A DNA stretch of 64,000 bases from Arenibacter antarcticus (GCF_041320605.1 NZ_CP166679.1:4016001-4080000); one strand, 5' to 3'. Positions 36,830 through 46,686 are shown, numbered from the stretch's first letter. Program-made: numbers and translations. The notes: generated by a model from the sequence alone, not told the origin.

Positions 36830-37276
36830 ATGTTAGAAACAAGCACATATGAGGAAGTGATACAATTCAGTATTAAAATTGCATTGGCCATGATTTCGGG
36901 ATTGTGCATAGGTTTGGAACGAGAATTTAAAGGGAAACATGCAGGGTTAAAAACAAACACCTTGGTGGCTATAGGTGCAGCAGTATTTATTTTAATTTCG
37001 CTTAGGTATCAGGGTGAGGAAAATGTTGATATTACGAGGGTACTAAGTCAGGTAATCATTGGTGTTGGATTTTTAGGAGGGGGAGTAATCCTCCAAAAGG
37101 AGAATAAAATTAAAGGGCTTACTACAGCGGCTACAGTATGGTGCAGTGCTAGTGCAGGTTGCCTTGCAGCCGCAGGAATGTTTGCAGAATTGGCCATATT
37201 AACAGTTTTGGTAATACTAATCAATGTTGTTTTTGGTTACATCGACTCCAAAATAGAGCCCGTAAATAAAGATTGA
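36830..37276 (+). CDS. MgtC/SapB family membrane protein
   Basis: A 148-residue membrane protein with about four to five helices. The MgtC/SapB signatures are GLCIGLEREFKGKHAGLKTN near the start, GVGFLGGGVILQ and GLTTAATVWCSASAGCLAAAG. It lacks the C-terminal ACT-like domain of Salmonella MgtC, so it is the short form. MgtC affects magnesium-limited growth by restraining ATP synthase; that role is not shown here. I chose the ATG at 36830 rather than the TTG at 36821. Confidence 0.9.
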   Translation: MLETSTYEEVIQFSIKIALAMISGLCIGLEREFKGKHAGLKTNTLVAIGAAVFILISLRYQGEENVDITRVLSQVIIGVGFLGGGVILQKENKIKGLTTAATVWCSASAGCLAAAGMFAELAILTVLVILINVVFGYIDSKIEPVNKD

Positions 37277-37573
37277 TACTTCCTAAATTCCAAATCTTTA
37301 ACTGGTCATCAATATTATATAACCAATTATCATAAGGATTACTCCTATGACAATTATTATGGTCCATGGAAACCTAGTTATAGGATATTGGAGGTTTAAT
37401 TACATAAATATTGTTATTCTGTTTTGTTTACATAGGAGCGCTTTCGCTCGCCTTCATTTTCCCTTATTCATTCTTTCCATAATAAGATGCGATTAAAATA
37501 GCGAAACGATCTAATAAACCTTATTCTCAACTAAAATATACCTATGGAGAAGTAAGCCTTTGATATATAAATA

Positions 37574-38062
37574 TTACTGCCTGTTCTTTTTCCATTTTTC
37601 ATAAGACGTATATTGTTCCGGACTTAATATTTGTTTTAATTGCCTTTGTCTTTCACTGGCAACAGTGCCCAACATTTCCCCATTTGGTTTGTTGCGTTGC
37701 CGTTTTTCAAAATCTTTAATTGCTTTTTCAAATTGATTGATCTGATTTTCGGACATTTTCAACTCCTTATACATTATAGTGAAATCCTCCTTTGTGGATA
37801 TGGGTACTTCTAAAGATTCAGAATTTACAGAAATATTAGAACCAGTAGAACCGTTATAACCTTGAACCAGATTGGTAGTATTATCATTATCTATCGGTTC
37901 ATGTCCAGAATCTTCAGGAGCAACTGCAGGCCTTATCTTTTCTGTTTTTGTTAGCTTTGTCGTCTCATTTTGCATCGCAGACTGGTTTATTTTACTTGAC
38001 TTGCACCCTACATTAGCTACCAAAACGAGAGTGATACCGAGCATAAATGTATATTTTTTCAT
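37574..38062 (-). CDS. Secreted lipoprotein, hypothetical
   Basis: A 162-residue SpII lipoprotein (LVANVGCKSSK, lipid Cys at about 20) with a low-complexity Ser/Thr/Asn linker (about 25-90) and a charged helical C-terminal part (EDFTIMYKELKMSENQINQFEKA and QILSPEQYTSYEKW) reminiscent of Spy/CpxP-like helical repeats. That likeness is weak, so no function is assigned. Confidence 0.65.
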   Translation of the reverse strand: MKKYTFMLGITLVLVANVGCKSSKINQSAMQNETTKLTKTEKIRPAVAPEDSGHEPIDNDNTTNLVQGYNGSTGSNISVNSESLEVPISTKEDFTIMYKELKMSENQINQFEKAIKDFEKRQRNKPNGEMLGTVASERQRQLKQILSPEQYTSYEKWKKNRQ

Positions 38063-38185
38063 ATTTCCTTTGTTTTAAAGTGTTTTATTAAATCTTTAAG
38101 AAAGATACTGTAACCGTTGGCACTTAATTAATTGTAAAAAAATTAAAATTAACTGCTTTAATGATAAAGTCAACTACCTCATGGA

Positions 38186-38270
38186 AAGCCCATGAGGCAT
38201 AGGACGGAAACTACCGATAACATTTCGAGCAGGGCAAGCGTTGGGGAATTCAAATTTAGCTTAGTGAGTA
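38186..38270. repeat. Dispersed intergenic repeat, copy B
   Basis: The shorter, diverged copy of the repeat at 25371-25476. Matching blocks lie in the same order and orientation; the central GC-rich palindrome of copy A is missing. Confidence 0.6.
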
Positions 38271-39348
38271 AATAGATTCGAAAATTTAATTTAATGGAAG
38301 CACTTCGCTACGAACATTGCCATTCATTTCTTTAAATGATTTTTACAGTTATCGATAGTATCGTAATACAATAATCAAGTTCCTAATTCCAAAGAGGAAA
38401 GACAGCTTTTCTGAAACTATAAGGAATGCCCGTCCACTTTCATCGAATAATGTAATACACGCTTTACTTACTGTATTTAAAATGAAGTTTAGTGAGTTAA
38501 TTAACCACACGAGTCTATTTCATTCTAATCTACTGCAATAGCATTTTCGAGTTAGCGTTTATATAAACAGTGCTTTTATAAAATATGAACAACTTTAAAA
38601 TCAAAGCATATCGCTTTAATCATTTTTGGTTGCTAAGAATTTTCGCAACTTTTTAAACCATGCTTTTGCCATTTTGTTACTTCCCTTAACGGAGGGATGT
38701 ACTTTATCCGAAATAGTGTTTTTTTTTGTAATTAGCTGAAATACCAATAATTACATATTTCGTTGTAGATCCTCTTTCTACGCAAAAGGAAACCCATAAC
38801 GAAAGTTATGGGTTTCTTGTTTTCTGAAATTTCTAAATTTCAATGAATCATGACCAAGTATTGTGTTTCTGCGAAAGTTATTGTTAACCTGTAAAGAAGC
38901 CTGTGTTTTCAACGAACAATACTAGGTGAAAGAAAATAAAAATTAACAAGACATGGCTTGTTATGGCTTTCATTCTTACACAGGATTGCCTTTTCGAATG
39001 TACGAAGTGAATCCAGCACTAAGTCGGGTGACTTAGCGCAGCGAGTAAACAACTCAACTACTTATGTTTTAATTGACCTCCGTTTACATCATTAAATTAA
39101 GATTTTTTTAAGGTTTTGTTTTGTTTCGTTAAAAAATTTTTCTAAACTTGTGAAACATTATGAAATATTGTGAAATATGCAGTTAAAATCTTTTTTAATC
39201 ACGATTCATATTTTTTCAAGAGGAGTTGTCAAATATTATTTTAGGGCTATCAAGACATTGTTTTCTTGAAGAGTCTAAGCTTTAATTCAATACTGACTAC
39301 TAAAAAAAGATAATATTAAATAACTAATCGAAATAAACTAGTAAAATT
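38271..39348. other. Over 1 kb without a gene
   Basis: Between the lipoprotein at 37574-38062 and the BACON/beta-helix gene I find no credible open frame on either strand. The only strong feature is the hairpin terminator at 38789-38822. Scattered G-rich words such as CGAATGTACGAAGTG near 39000 do not resolve into a known element. Confidence 0.5.
38789..38822 (+). terminator. Strong hairpin terminator with no gene upstream
   Basis: A perfect 12-bp stem, GAAACCCATAAC (38789-38800) with GTTATGGGTTTC (38805-38816), closes on a GAAA tetraloop and is followed by TTGTTTT. No coding gene ends before it on the plus strand. Confidence 0.75.
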
Positions 39349-41085
39349 ATGGCTCAAAAAAACACTAAAAATCCATGGAAATTTATTTATTTACCGTTTA
39401 TCCTATTGGGATTGATGTATGGATGTGATATTGATTTGGAAAGAACTTTTAGTGATAATATAACACCACATCGCTCTGAAATTATCGTTCCAGCTGAGAT
39501 AGAAGGCAGTGTGAGTTTAGGTTTTACTACCAGTATTGATTGGGAAGCAACCTCTGATGTAAATTGGATAACCATTGAAGATAAGTTTAAGACTGGCAAA
39601 CAAGGTGGTAACAATATTGATATCCTAATTGAGCCGAACAAGACGGAGGAGAAAAGAGAAGGCAAAATAACTATATCTAGCCTCAATGGAGAACTTTCTA
39701 GAACGATAACAATTATTCAAGAAGCGGAGCCTGAAGATGTGTCTACCATTCAGACATTATTTCATGTGAAAGAAAACGGAGACGGGAGCGGTAGATCCTG
39801 GAAAAGAGCTATAAATCTTCAATCTGCGCTAGATCTTGCAATAGCTGGAGACACTATTTATTTAGCAGAGGGTTTTTATAAGCCCAGCAAAACGATCACA
39901 AATGGCGATTCAAATGATGATAGAAATAAGACTTTTGAAATATCTAAAAACATCACTATAGTGGGAGGGTTCCCTTCTGACGCCATAAAAACAAGTGAAA
40001 GTGATCCATCGAACTATAAAACTATTCTCTCAGGTAAATTAGCGGAAGGGGTAAATGCATATCATACCGTGGTGGTTTCAGCTCCTCTTGTACCAGGGGA
40101 AGAAGTCAATATCAGTGCGCTTACAATTCGAGATGGAGCTTCTGCAAATAAAGGTAAAGTTGACATCAATAATTCATCGTATGATAGTTGGTACGGAGGG
40201 GGAATTAATATCGCCAATGCGATTGTAAATTTAACTGACGTAACAATCACAGAAAATAATAATGTTGGTAATGATGAAAGTTCAAGAGCAGGAGGAGTTA
40301 TGATTAAGGATGATTCTCGGGTGACTTTCAATAATTGTTTTATAACTAAGAATTCTGTTTCGAGTAATCATGGCGGAATGCGTATTGATGATTCAACGGT
40401 CTATATGTATAATTCTGAGATTTCTTATAATTCATCAAATACCTCGGCCGGCGTGTATGCAACTGGTAGTAGTACCGAACTTCATTTGTATAACTCTGTA
40501 GTAAAGGAGAATATGAGTGCTGAATATGGTGGAGGTTTATATATTGCATGGGGATCGGTAGCCTATATTGTTAATAGCCTGATCATTAACAACATTAATA
40601 ATCACGAAGGAACTAAAGGTGGAGGCGCATTGATGTTGTATAAGGATAATTCAACGGCTTATGTAATTAGCAGCACCATTACTGGAAATAAAGCCACATA
40701 TGGCGGTGGAGTATTGGGACTTTCAGGTGATGTATACCTAAATGTTTATAACAGCATAATTTCTGGGAACCATAGTCAGGAGGGTGATACAGAAGTATAT
40801 AAAGCTTCCGGAAGTCTTATCAATTCCTCTAAGTCCTCTGTAGTTGATGGCAAGTTTTATGATAGTGCTAGGGTTGAAAACCCTGGTGCAATTAACATTG
40901 CTGATATCTTAAACTCAGAGCTACTCCCTATTGGTAGCCCAGTTACAGATAAAGGAATGAGCGGGAGCGATTTAACTTCCGATACTGGAATGCCGACTCT
41001 TTCGAACGATGAATACCTTAGCATTGATTATCATTCTAACAGTAGAACACAGGCTATAATGGGTGCCATAGTAGGTGAAAAATAG
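39349..41085 (+). CDS. BACON-domain lipoprotein with right-handed beta-helix
   Basis: A 578-residue surface lipoprotein (GLMYGCDID, lipid Cys about 26). Residues about 45-125 are a BACON domain (SIDWEATSDVNWITIED; VTISS-type ITISSLNGELSRTITIIQE). From about 135 the repeating VxNSxI/GG pattern (VYMYNSEISYNSSNT, AYIVNSLIINN, VISSTITGN) is that of a pectate-lyase-like parallel beta-helix, as in polymorphic or carbohydrate-binding proteins. No catalytic site was recognised, so binding is as likely as lysis. The phospholipase D-like lipoprotein starts 31 bases later. Confidence 0.8.
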   Translation: MAQKNTKNPWKFIYLPFILLGLMYGCDIDLERTFSDNITPHRSEIIVPAEIEGSVSLGFTTSIDWEATSDVNWITIEDKFKTGKQGGNNIDILIEPNKTEEKREGKITISSLNGELSRTITIIQEAEPEDVSTIQTLFHVKENGDGSGRSWKRAINLQSALDLAIAGDTIYLAEGFYKPSKTITNGDSNDDRNKTFEISKNITIVGGFPSDAIKTSESDPSNYKTILSGKLAEGVNAYHTVVVSAPLVPGEEVNISALTIRDGASANKGKVDINNSSYDSWYGGGINIANAIVNLTDVTITENNNVGNDESSRAGGVMIKDDSRVTFNNCFITKNSVSSNHGGMRIDDSTVYMYNSEISYNSSNTSAGVYATGSSTELHLYNSVVKENMSAEYGGGLYIAWGSVAYIVNSLIINNINNHEGTKGGGALMLYKDNSTAYVISSTITGNKATYGGGVLGLSGDVYLNVYNSIISGNHSQEGDTEVYKASGSLINSSKSSVVDGKFYDSARVENPGAINIADILNSELLPIGSPVTDKGMSGSDLTSDTGMPTLSNDEYLSIDYHSNSRTQAIMGAIVGEK

Positions 41086-41116
41086 TATAACAGTTTTTAA
41101 ATATTAATTACAAACG

Positions 41117-42322
41117 ATGGTTGTAAAAAGTTTATTCCTTGCTCTAATTCTGACTTTTTTGTCTTCTTGCAGCAGTGATAGTGGTCTAACTGAAAATTCC
41201 TCCGATGACAAGGAGGAATTACCTTCAGACAAACCAGAAAAAAATGAAGATGGGACTTTGCATATTGAGAAAGCATTTTTTATTAATTCAGATAATGTCA
41301 GGAATAAAACAAGTGACCCCAAGTTCTTAAATCAAATGATTAAGTTAACGGAGAATTCCCCAATAGGTTCTTCCATTTTCTTAAGCGTATATGGTTTTGA
41401 TTATGAGCCTCTTATGGATGCGTTGTTAGAAGCTAACAAGAGGGGGGTTGAGGTGCGTGCCTTGATTGACTCCAGTACTGTTAATCAAAGAGAGTCTAAC
41501 CAATTGGCCTATTCTAAATTAGGAAAGTTAAAGAAACCCTCAGAAACAATCGGAGTTAATAATAACTTAAGAAACGGTGCATCAGCTATCAATCATGAAA
41601 AATACATGATATTCTCTAAAGTTGAATTGGAAGATGGAATTGCTGAAAATGTGGTTTTCGCTTCATCTCATAATTTTGCTTTTGGGGAAAGTAAAAAAGT
41701 ACAAGATGGGCTTCTTATAACCAATAAAAACTTATATAACTCCTTTAAAAATAATTGGCATAAGGTTGCTGCGTTAGCCCATGATCGCCAAGGCATGAGA
41801 AACTATGAACACACAGTAGAAGAAGTCGGTGACGGTCTTACTGTTCGTTTTTTCCCTAGAAGGAAGGATGGTTTTTGGGATGGTGGAGATGATATAATTG
41901 ACGTATTAAATGAACTTGATGAGGGAAATTATTCGAGGACTACTATTCGTGTGATGATGGCTTTTTGGGAAAAAGAACGAAACGATATAATTCGAAAATT
42001 AACCGAAATATCCAAAAGAGGCGGTACCGTAGAGGTCATTGCTAGGAATACGTATAGTGCCGAAGTTAATGATGAGTTAAAAAACTTAAAAGATTCAGGC
42101 GGATACGTGAACTTATTGGATGGGTCAAAACAATTGGTACATTCAAAATGTATGATAATTAAAGGAACCATAGGAGGTATAGAACAAGAGATTATATTGT
42201 CCGGTAGTCAGAATTACACTGATGGAGGACTTAAATATGCCAATGAATTTATTATAGAATCACGAAATAAAAGATATTTTGATGATTATATGCAGTATTT
42301 TGACCAATTAAAAAAGATGTAA
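41117..42322 (+). CDS. Phospholipase D-like lipoprotein
   Basis: A 401-residue lipoprotein (FLSSCSSD, lipid Cys about 18) of the PLD superfamily. Two HxK motifs are present, HEKYMIF near residue 160 with following SSHNF, and HSKCMII near residue 342 with following GSQNYTDGG. The Asp of the classical HxKxxxxD motif is Ser in the first and Lys in the second. The fold and both His/Lys pairs suggest phosphodiesterase or phosphatidyl-transfer activity on lipid or nucleic acid, but the substrate is open. Co-transcribed with the BACON/beta-helix gene; a terminator follows. Confidence 0.82.
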   Translation: MVVKSLFLALILTFLSSCSSDSGLTENSSDDKEELPSDKPEKNEDGTLHIEKAFFINSDNVRNKTSDPKFLNQMIKLTENSPIGSSIFLSVYGFDYEPLMDALLEANKRGVEVRALIDSSTVNQRESNQLAYSKLGKLKKPSETIGVNNNLRNGASAINHEKYMIFSKVELEDGIAENVVFASSHNFAFGESKKVQDGLLITNKNLYNSFKNNWHKVAALAHDRQGMRNYEHTVEEVGDGLTVRFFPRRKDGFWDGGDDIIDVLNELDEGNYSRTTIRVMMAFWEKERNDIIRKLTEISKRGGTVEVIARNTYSAEVNDELKNLKDSGGYVNLLDGSKQLVHSKCMIIKGTIGGIEQEIILSGSQNYTDGGLKYANEFIIESRNKRYFDDYMQYFDQLKKM

Positions 42323-42388
42323 AATAATTACGCTTCTAAGTAATTTTTACGTTTTAGGTTGAAAAAAATATATTTTACTTAAAAAAGT

Positions 42389-42428
42389 AGCCGTCTTATT
42401 AACTAAAAAATGGGACGGCTTTTTTTTT
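42389..42428 (+). terminator. Terminator after the PLD-like gene
   Basis: AGCCGTC (42389-42395) pairs with GACGGCT (42414-42420) and is followed by eight T. The 18-base loop is longer than usual. Confidence 0.75.
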
Positions 42429-42457
42429 CCTATTTTGAATTTCATGTAATAGCCTAT

Positions 42458-43037
<580 letters not shown>

Positions 43038-43163
43038 CCATCTGGATTACCATCTCATAATAAACAAACTAAGAAATCTAGTTGTGTGGCTCATACAAAA
43101 CCTGGCATATACACTGGTTTTGCTTTAGTGCTGATAGTGTTATTTCATAATTTTAGGGCAGGT

Positions 43164-43742
43164 TTAATTTTCCTTTTTAGAACCGCTAACAATTCTTGAA
43201 ATAATTCCTTTTTGATTTGTAAACTCTGCTATAAGGACACCACTAAGATGGATTATGATAAATCCAATCAAGTAATAAATCCCAAGTATATGAATCTCTT
43301 CCATTGGCTTCTTTAATTCCTTTGGGCCAAATTCTATTATAAGTCCAGTAATTAACGAAATAACAACACATAAATAAAAAACGATATAGGTCCATTTTTG
43401 AAATCTCTCCTTTATACTTTGATTCTTGCTAAATGGATTTTGAAATTTCATATGTCCAAAAAGTGGAAGTGAAAAACGCAAGCTAAATAATCCAGTTAAT
43501 ACATAACCAATGTAAATATGCCAGTCCCACATGGGCTGCCTAATCTTTTTCGATAAAGCTATAAGTTGATCTTGAGATAAAACCTGATCTGTACTACTCA
43601 AATAATCTTGAATGATAGCTGCCATATTAAACTTATTCATCCAGGTTAATCGCAAAAAAATGGTAATTAGCAGTAGTAGGAATAAAACAGCTATTGCCCA
43701 GTGAATTATTCGATATATTTTGGAATACCTTGTTTTTTCCAT
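43164..43742 (-). CDS. Cytochrome b561/b-type membrane cytochrome
   Basis: A 192-residue four-helix membrane protein of the cytochrome b561 / Ni-Fe hydrogenase b subunit kind. Candidate haem-ligand histidines are H14 (YRIIHWAIA), H75 (WDWHIYIGY), H151 (EIHILGIYY) and H165 (IIIHLSG). It would pass electrons between the quinone pool and a periplasmic partner. It stands 77 bases downstream of the VIT-type gene. No partner dehydrogenase is adjacent. Confidence 0.82.
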   Translation of the reverse strand: MEKTRYSKIYRIIHWAIAVLFLLLLITIFLRLTWMNKFNMAAIIQDYLSSTDQVLSQDQLIALSKKIRQPMWDWHIYIGYVLTGLFSLRFSLPLFGHMKFQNPFSKNQSIKERFQKWTYIVFYLCVVISLITGLIIEFGPKELKKPMEEIHILGIYYLIGFIIIHLSGVLIAEFTNQKGIISRIVSGSKKEN

Positions 43743-43819
43743 GACATGTGTTTTTTATAATTACATCATATTGGGCAACTTTTGAAAACAAATTTTAAAA
43801 AAAAGTACGCTTTCATTTT

Positions 43820-44527
43820 TTAAGTTAAGTTAACCCCAAATACATATCCCACCAATGCTGTCAATCCCATTGCGACTGTTCCCCAAAAAGTGATTCTAAT
43901 TATTGCTTTTCCAATACTAGAACCTCCTGTTTTTGCGGCTAGAGCTCCTAAAATAATTAGGAATACAATAGCAGAGCCATAGAGATAATATTCCATATGA
44001 TTTAAGGGTAGAAATAGCACTACCAATAATGGAAGTATGCCTCCAACTGTAAAGGCTGCTCCAGAGGCAAAAGCAGCTTGGATTGGTTTGGCTTGACTCA
44101 TTTCATTAATACCTAACTCATCCTTAATGTGAGCCGCTAATGCATCCTTTTCCGTTAGTTCTTTCGCAACGGTTAATGCGGTCTCCTTTTTTAACCCTCT
44201 TTTTTCATATATCTCAGCTAAGCGTAGTAATTCAATTTCGGGCATTTCCTCTAGTTCTTGCTTTTCTCTCTCAATGTCTGATTTTTCAATATCTGTTTGA
44301 GAGCTCACAGAAACATATTCTCCTGCTGCCATGGATAGAGCACCAGCAACTAATCCAGCTACCGTTGCCAATATAACGGGCTCTCTAAAATTACTAGCAG
44401 CGGCAACTCCTATGGCCAGACTGGCTGTTGATAGAATCCCATCATTTGCACCAAGCACAGCTGCTCTCAACCAATTACTGCGGTGTATATAGTGATTGTC
44501 TAAATAATCATCTTCAAAATCTGACAT
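43820..44527 (-). CDS. VIT1/CCC1-family transporter
   Basis: A 235-residue membrane protein of the vacuolar iron transporter family. Signatures are LRAAVLGANDGILSTASLAIGVAAA, GLVAGALSMAAGEYVSVSSQ and the charged cytosolic helix pair (DIEKSDIEREKQEL, about 78-130) before the last three helices. Family members export Fe2+ or Mn2+ from the cytosol. Its ATG is 177 bases downstream of an EEP lipoprotein gene; it may be independent of the phosphodiester locus. Confidence 0.9.
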   Translation of the reverse strand: MSDFEDDYLDNHYIHRSNWLRAAVLGANDGILSTASLAIGVAAASNFREPVILATVAGLVAGALSMAAGEYVSVSSQTDIEKSDIEREKQELEEMPEIELLRLAEIYEKRGLKKETALTVAKELTEKDALAAHIKDELGINEMSQAKPIQAAFASGAAFTVGGILPLLVVLFLPLNHMEYYLYGSAIVFLIILGALAAKTGGSSIGKAIIRITFWGTVAMGLTALVGYVFGVNLT

Positions 44528-44704
44528 TTCTTAATTTCTTATCATAAATATACGATGGACACATGAATAGAACCGTGACATTTATCACATTTTATAATAC
44601 ATCAAAAGGAAAGCATTTCAAAAATAAAACAAAAGTCTAAACTTTTATTAGAGGGACGATTGCCCTTTTAATTGCATGTGTAGAGGTAGGCATTAAGAAA
44701 GAAA

Positions 44705-45574
44705 TTAATTACCTCCCGTCTTTATTAAATTCTGAAAATTAATCGCCGCTAAAACGGGCCTATGATCAGAGGAGTATGAATCATTAACTACTTCGTATTC
44801 TTCTATTGTTATACTACTATTATTGGCTTTGTAAAAAATATAGTCTATAATTTTGGTTGGTTTTATAGCTGGAGCAGTTGGTTTACAAATTTCACATGTG
44901 TTGGTGAAATTTTCTTCTGCATGGTTAATTACATCCGATTTTGGAAGAGCATTGAAATCCCCGGCTATTATAACATCCATATCCTTAATCTTCTTTGTAA
45001 TATTTACTATTTCATTCATTTGAAGCATCCTATCTTCAGATAATTTTGGTACATTTAAATGAGTGTTCCCAAATAAAATATAAGTGTTTGGGGCAATTTC
45101 GATTTTAGCAGTTGCCAACACTCGGTCCTCTTCATTTCCTTTGGTTGGTAACTCATGAATCCTTCTTTCCTTGATGGGAAACTTGGATAGGATTGCTACC
45201 CCATACTCTCCGCCACCATAGTCAATCGCCCTGGCGAAGAAGTAATTCATATTCAGTTTTTTTGCTATCAGTTCTGCTTGATTACCTTTACCAGAGCGTT
45301 CTGTATCTACATCCACCTCTTGTAAAGCAACAATGTCTGGTTGCTGATCCGAAATTGTTTTTGCGATGGAGTTTATATCTATAAAGTCTTCTTGTCCGGG
45401 AGGATTACAATGATGTATATTATAAGATAATATACGAATGGTTGTATTCAATTGTGAGTTAACCGAAGTATCTTCAGCTAACTCTTGATCCGTATTTTTT
45501 TCAGAACTGCATCCTACCAATAGAGTGAATGCAAAAAATAGGGTAAATAGAGTTGGATTTAATTTCTTGTTCAT
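44705..45574 (-). CDS. Endonuclease/exonuclease/phosphatase lipoprotein, copy 2
   Basis: A 289-residue SpII lipoprotein (LLVGCSSEK, lipid Cys about 22) of the EEP superfamily, which includes DNase I, neutral sphingomyelinase and inositol-polyphosphate 5-phosphatase. Catalytic motifs are complete: LSYNIHHCN, ALQEVD (metal Glu), GNTHLN, AGDFNA and SSDHRPV. It is a close paralogue of the gene at 45838-46686. The two are separated by a SusD tail fragment. A phosphodiester or phosphomonoester substrate outside the cell is expected. Confidence 0.88.
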   Translation of the reverse strand: MNKKLNPTLFTLFFAFTLLVGCSSEKNTDQELAEDTSVNSQLNTTIRILSYNIHHCNPPGQEDFIDINSIAKTISDQQPDIVALQEVDVDTERSGKGNQAELIAKKLNMNYFFARAIDYGGGEYGVAILSKFPIKERRIHELPTKGNEEDRVLATAKIEIAPNTYILFGNTHLNVPKLSEDRMLQMNEIVNITKKIKDMDVIIAGDFNALPKSDVINHAEENFTNTCEICKPTAPAIKPTKIIDYIFYKANNSSITIEEYEVVNDSYSSDHRPVLAAINFQNLIKTGGN

Positions 45575-45691
45575 TAGTAAGGGATTTCCTGTGAATTTTA
45601 TATTCCGTCTAAACAGTTGTATGTATAGGTGTTAAAAGTGACCACTAATTAAATTCTAGATTGAATTCCGTGGATTATAAAAATCAGAAAT

Positions 45692-45722
45692 AAGTAGGAG
45701 TGGATCTAGTCTACTCCTACTT
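45692..45722 (-). terminator. Inverted repeat, former terminator of a deleted susD
   Basis: AAGTAGGAGT (45692-45701) pairs with ACTCCTACTT (45713-45722). It lies at the same place relative to the SusD tail fragment as the terminator at 46812-46841 relative to the intact susD. The T-tract on the minus strand is weak. Confidence 0.55.
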
Positions 45723-45733
45723 GTCCATTGAGT

Positions 45734-45802
45734 TTAATAACCTGGATTTTGATTCATTCCCAGGTTTATGTTGAGCGTGTTTTCATGAAATAGCCATAGG
45801 TA
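45734..45802 (-). pseudogene. C-terminal fragment of a SusD gene
   Basis: The last 22 codons plus stop of a SusD-type gene. It reads FHENTL, then GMNQNPGY, and 15 of 22 residues equal the C-terminus of the intact SusD at 46857-48458 (FHENTL, GIKQNPGY). It is too short for a gene and is a deletion scar. Confidence 0.8.
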
Positions 45803-45837
45803 AAAATAAAAGAGGCTAACAAAGATTTAACTTCGGA

Positions 45838-46686
45838 CTAATTAGAGAATTTTATGTCCGCTAAGACAGGTCTATGATCCGAGGAATAGCCGTCATTAAT
45901 TACGTCCACTTTTTCTACAGACATGTTGCTTTTATTGGCTTTGTAAACAATATAGTCTATAATTTTAGTTGGTTTTGTAGCGGGAAAGGTAGGTTTACAG
46001 TTTTCACATGTATTGGTAAAGGTGGCGTCAGAAATCTTCATTACATCAGAATCAGGAGTAGCATTAAAATCCCCAGCTATTACTATATCCATATCTTTTG
46101 CTTTATTGGATATAGTAACTATTTCCTTCATCTGAAGCATTCTGTTTTCTGATGATTTCGATGAATTTAAATGAGTATTTCCAAATAAAATATGGGTGTC
46201 TGGAGCAATTTCGATTGTAGCGGTGGCCAATACCCGATCCTCTTCATTCCCCTTAGTAGGCAACTCATGAACCTTTGTTTCCAACAACGGGAACTTGGAT
46301 AGAATCGCTACGCCGTATCCCCCACCATCGTAATTTATTGCTTTGGCAAAGAAGTAATTCATATTCAATTTTTTTGCTATCATTTCTGCCTGATTTCCTT
46401 CTCCAGATCGTTTTGTATCTACATCTACCTCCTGTAGGGCTACAATATCTGGTTTTTGTGCTGAGATAGTATTCACAATGGCATCCAAGTTTATGACATC
46501 TTTCGTCCCTGGAGGATTACAATGATGAATGTTGTAGGATAAAAAACGAATGATATTTTGTTCCTCTGAACTTTCTAAATTCTCTTCATCACTGTTTTCT
46601 TTCATGCCCTTTCCAGAATTGCAACTTACGAATGCAGTTGACAATAGTAGAATCATAAAAAAAGTTGAAACCGTAATTTTCTTCAT
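45838..46686 (-). CDS. Endonuclease/exonuclease/phosphatase lipoprotein, copy 1
   Basis: A 282-residue SpII lipoprotein (TAFVSCNSGK, lipid Cys about 22) and close paralogue of the EEP gene downstream. The catalytic set LSYNIHHCN, ALQEVDVDT, GNTHLN, AGDFNA and SSDHRPV is intact. It lies 171 bases downstream of susD, beyond a strong terminator, so it may have its own promoter or need read-through. Its SusCD pair would take up the product. Family membership is sure; whether it acts on sphingomyelin-like lipids, inositol phosphates or nucleic acid is unknown. Confidence 0.88.
   Translation of the reverse strand: MKKITVSTFFMILLLSTAFVSCNSGKGMKENSDEENLESSEEQNIIRFLSYNIHHCNPPGTKDVINLDAIVNTISAQKPDIVALQEVDVDTKRSGEGNQAEMIAKKLNMNYFFAKAINYDGGGYGVAILSKFPLLETKVHELPTKGNEEDRVLATATIEIAPDTHILFGNTHLNSSKSSENRMLQMKEIVTISNKAKDMDIVIAGDFNATPDSDVMKISDATFTNTCENCKPTFPATKPTKIIDYIVYKANKSNMSVEKVDVINDGYSSDHRPVLADIKFSN

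Noticed and set aside
38765..38783. GATCCTCTTTCTACGC resembles the 3' end of the tRNA-Ser at 14079, hinting at an island attachment site.
   Set aside because: The likeness is only about 15 bases with gaps, the T-loop is not present, and no integrase lies between the two places.
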